A stretch of DNA of 64,000 nucleotides. It comes from Natrinema ejinorense. Its GTDB lineage: Archaea; Halobacteriota; Halobacteria; Halobacteriales; Natrialbaceae. Shown piece after piece: positions 62,591-64,000 of the stretch. How positions within the stretch are numbered: position 1 is the stretch's first letter; each line of letters starts with the position of its first letter. The position numbers and the translations under genes are program-made. The stretch covers positions 2,604,001 through 2,668,000 of the forward strand of contig NZ_NXNI01000001.1 in NCBI RefSeq assembly GCF_002494345.1, given 5' to 3'. The notes below the pieces were generated by a model. It searched no databases and was not told the origin of the DNA. It saw only the letters and a program-made list of their open reading frames with translations.

Positions 62591-63334
62591 ATGTCCGAGA
62601 CACTCGAGCAGGGAACGGCAGTCGTAACGGGTGCGAGCTCCGGAATCGGCGCGGCGACCTGCCGCGAACTCGCGGCTGCGGGCGCGAACGTCGTCCTCGC
62701 GGCCCGCAGCGAGGACAGATTGACCGAGCTGGCGGACGACCTCGAGACGACCCACGGCGTCGAGACGCTGGTCGTGCCGACGAACGTCCGCGAGGAAGAC
62801 GACGTCGACGCGCTCATCGACGACACGGTCGATGCCTTCGGCGGCATCGACGTGCTGGTGAACAACGCTGGACTGGCCCGCGGGAGCGAGGTCGAGTCGC
62901 TGTCGACCGACGACTACGAGACGATGCAGGAGACCAACGTCGACGGCGTCTTCTACGCGACGCGGGCGGCGATCCCACACGTCCGCGAGCGGGACGGGCA
63001 CCTGATCTTCGTCGCCAGCTTCGCCGGCCAGCACCCACGACCGGCCAACCCCGTCTACGCCGCGACGAAGTGGTGGGTCCGGGGCTTTGCCAAGAGTCTC
63101 GCGGCCCAGATCGGCGACGACGATATCGGGTTCACCATCGTCAATCCCGCCGAGGTCCGCTCGGAGTTCGGAGCAGCAACGGGCGAGTCCTTCGCCGAGC
63201 GCTTCGACGAAGACGAGGCCAGCGACCCCGCCGAAGTCGCCGAAGCGATCCGATTCGCCGCGAGTCGAGAGGGCTCGAGCGTGAGCGAACTCGACATCAA
63301 TCGCCGGGACAAGTTCGCCGATACCTTCCACTGA
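62591..63334 (+). CDS. short-chain dehydrogenase/reductase (SDR)
   Basis: 247 residues. Cofactor motif TGASSGIG (13-20), NNAG in VLVNNAGLARG, catalytic YxxxK in VYAATK, and FVASFAG before it with Ser. A classical SDR binding NAD(P)H; the substrate is unknown. Convergent with nothing nearby; ends with TGAGACGG. Confidence 0.94.
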   Translation: MSETLEQGTAVVTGASSGIGAATCRELAAAGANVVLAARSEDRLTELADDLETTHGVETLVVPTNVREEDDVDALIDDTVDAFGGIDVLVNNAGLARGSEVESLSTDDYETMQETNVDGVFYATRAAIPHVRERDGHLIFVASFAGQHPRPANPVYAATKWWVRGFAKSLAAQIGDDDIGFTIVNPAEVRSEFGAATGESFAERFDEDEASDPAEVAEAIRFAASREGSSVSELDINRRDKFADTFH

Positions 63335-63414
63335 GACGGATCCCTGTACCGATGGACCGGCGCAACCGCACGGCGGTTCGCGGTTGTACCGTCACTGACG
63401 GACAGTCGTCCGTC
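63332..63414 (+). repeat. TGAGACGG gene-end element, copy D
   Basis: Starts with the SDR stop TGA; follows the same order of blocks as copy C (TGAGACGG, CTGT.CCGATG, CCGCA.GGCGGT, CACTGACGGACAG, CCGTC) with more mismatches. Confidence 0.7.
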
Positions 63415-63506
63415 TGACGGCGGGCGCGATCGATCACGGCCCCGTATAAAACGAGGCTGGAAATGCCGGGTACGGACGCTTCCGCTCCTGGCCCCCTCCC
63501 TCGAGT

Positions 63507-63950
63507 ATGCGACTCTCCATTCCGGGCGCACCGGGCGTCTACTTCGATACCGACGCGGAGTCGACGGCGATCAACGTCGCCCTGACCGCCGCCGGCCGAC
63601 GAGCACCGAAACCCCAGGGGTACGCCATCCAGTTGCTGCCCTATCTCTGGTCGTTCGACGTCGACCTCCGGGACGTACCGACCGACCACCCGATCCAGTA
63701 CCTCCATCCGGAAGGGGCACGAAGCCTGGGCGACCTCTCACCCCGGCGGGGCGTTCGCGAGGCCGGCACCGAACTCGAGTCCGTGTTGCGATTCGTCTGG
63801 TCGGTCAACGACGAACTCGAGTCGGCGACGACACGGCTCCTCGGAACGAGCGACGAGGCGGAGGAAGTCACGATCGAAATTCAGGAGGGACGCGTCGAGG
63901 TCGACGGCAGGGAACTCGAAACCGACGAGTTCGACACCCACGACGCCTAG
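63507..63950 (+). CDS. conserved haloarchaeal protein, function unknown
   Basis: 147 residues. MRLSIPGAPGVYFDTD and QLLPYLWSFDVDLRDVP at the start, then a helical segment (ESVLRFVWSVNDELES) and a beta-rich acidic tail. No recognised domain; soluble. Ends with TAG, in the bases CTAG that a minus-strand frame could also use. Confidence 0.65.
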   Translation: MRLSIPGAPGVYFDTDAESTAINVALTAAGRRAPKPQGYAIQLLPYLWSFDVDLRDVPTDHPIQYLHPEGARSLGDLSPRRGVREAGTELESVLRFVWSVNDELESATTRLLGTSDEAEEVTIEIQEGRVEVDGRELETDEFDTHDA

Positions 63951-64000
63951 GCGTTGGTGACGGGAACGGCGTCCATTCCTGACTCCGATTGAGACGGGAC
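63947..64000 (-). CDS. possible 3' end of a minus-strand gene, cut by the window
   Basis: Minus-strand codons ending GMDAVPVTNA-stop at the window edge; the stop TAG overlaps the plus-strand TAG as CTAG, a frequent convergent arrangement. Only 17 codons are visible, so this is weak. Confidence 0.25.
   Translation of the reverse strand, partial: VPSQSESGMDAVPVTNA

Noticed and set aside
63990-64000. A seventh TGAGACGG copy at the window edge
   Set aside because: It may lie inside a minus-strand coding frame and only 11 nt are visible; no gene stop is tied to it.
1-64000. CRISPR array or prophage
   Set aside because: No regularly spaced repeats, integrase, capsid or terminase genes were seen.

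Overview
The window is chromosomal DNA of a halophilic archaeon of the class Halobacteria. The proteins are strongly acidic, coding GC is high, TATA-type promoters often sit 24-31 nt before a start codon (leaderless transcripts), and the gene set includes bacteriorhodopsin, halorhodopsin, SAMP1, archaeal ribosomal proteins S15 and S3Ae, KEOPS Pcc1 and ABCE1. The overall gene style resembles Natrinema/Haloterrigena-like genomes, but I cannot name the species. No rRNA, tRNA, CRISPR array or intact transposase was found.

Layout. 1-9.7 kb: a cut-off Lhr helicase, a polysaccharide-deacetylase-like lipoprotein, archaetidylserine decarboxylase, an EamA permease with an HxlR regulator, and purA. 10-15.7 kb: a large multidomain protein of unknown function, UPF0058, a DUF998-like membrane protein, and an orphan ABC ATPase behind a near-perfect iron-repressor box. 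15.8-19.8 kb: a type IV pilus motor pair (PilB/PilC-like). 19.9-22.7 kb: a tight translation/tRNA-modification operon, rps15 - degenerate RecJ/DHH - pcc1 - rps3ae. 22.7-34.2 kb: mixed housekeeping, small regulators, AzlCD exporter, SAMP1 and archaemetzincin. 34.5-36.6 kb: ABCE1 with a small EMC6-like membrane protein.

The most interesting stretch is 36.7-47.5 kb. It is a surface locus on two opposing strands: secreted proteins that share a hydrophobic leader followed by an ADR-type motif, a 1032-residue protein with a pilin-like N-terminus and Ig-like repeats, a membrane HTH protein, a SipW-like signal peptidase fused to an ectodomain, and a DUF5305-type membrane protein. I infer a dedicated fibre or surface-protein export and processing system, analogous to bacterial SipW/TasA.

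47.6-64 kb: acyl-CoA synthetase, NAD synthase, a light-energy cluster (bop, hop, lycopene cyclase), a PIN-ATPase-KH protein whose 3' tail is duplicated nearby, a HemAT-type aerotaxis transducer, M20 and M32 peptidases, and an SDR.

A dispersed imperfect-palindromic element beginning TGAGACGG occurs at six gene ends. In every one the first three bases are the stop codon of the preceding gene, on either strand.
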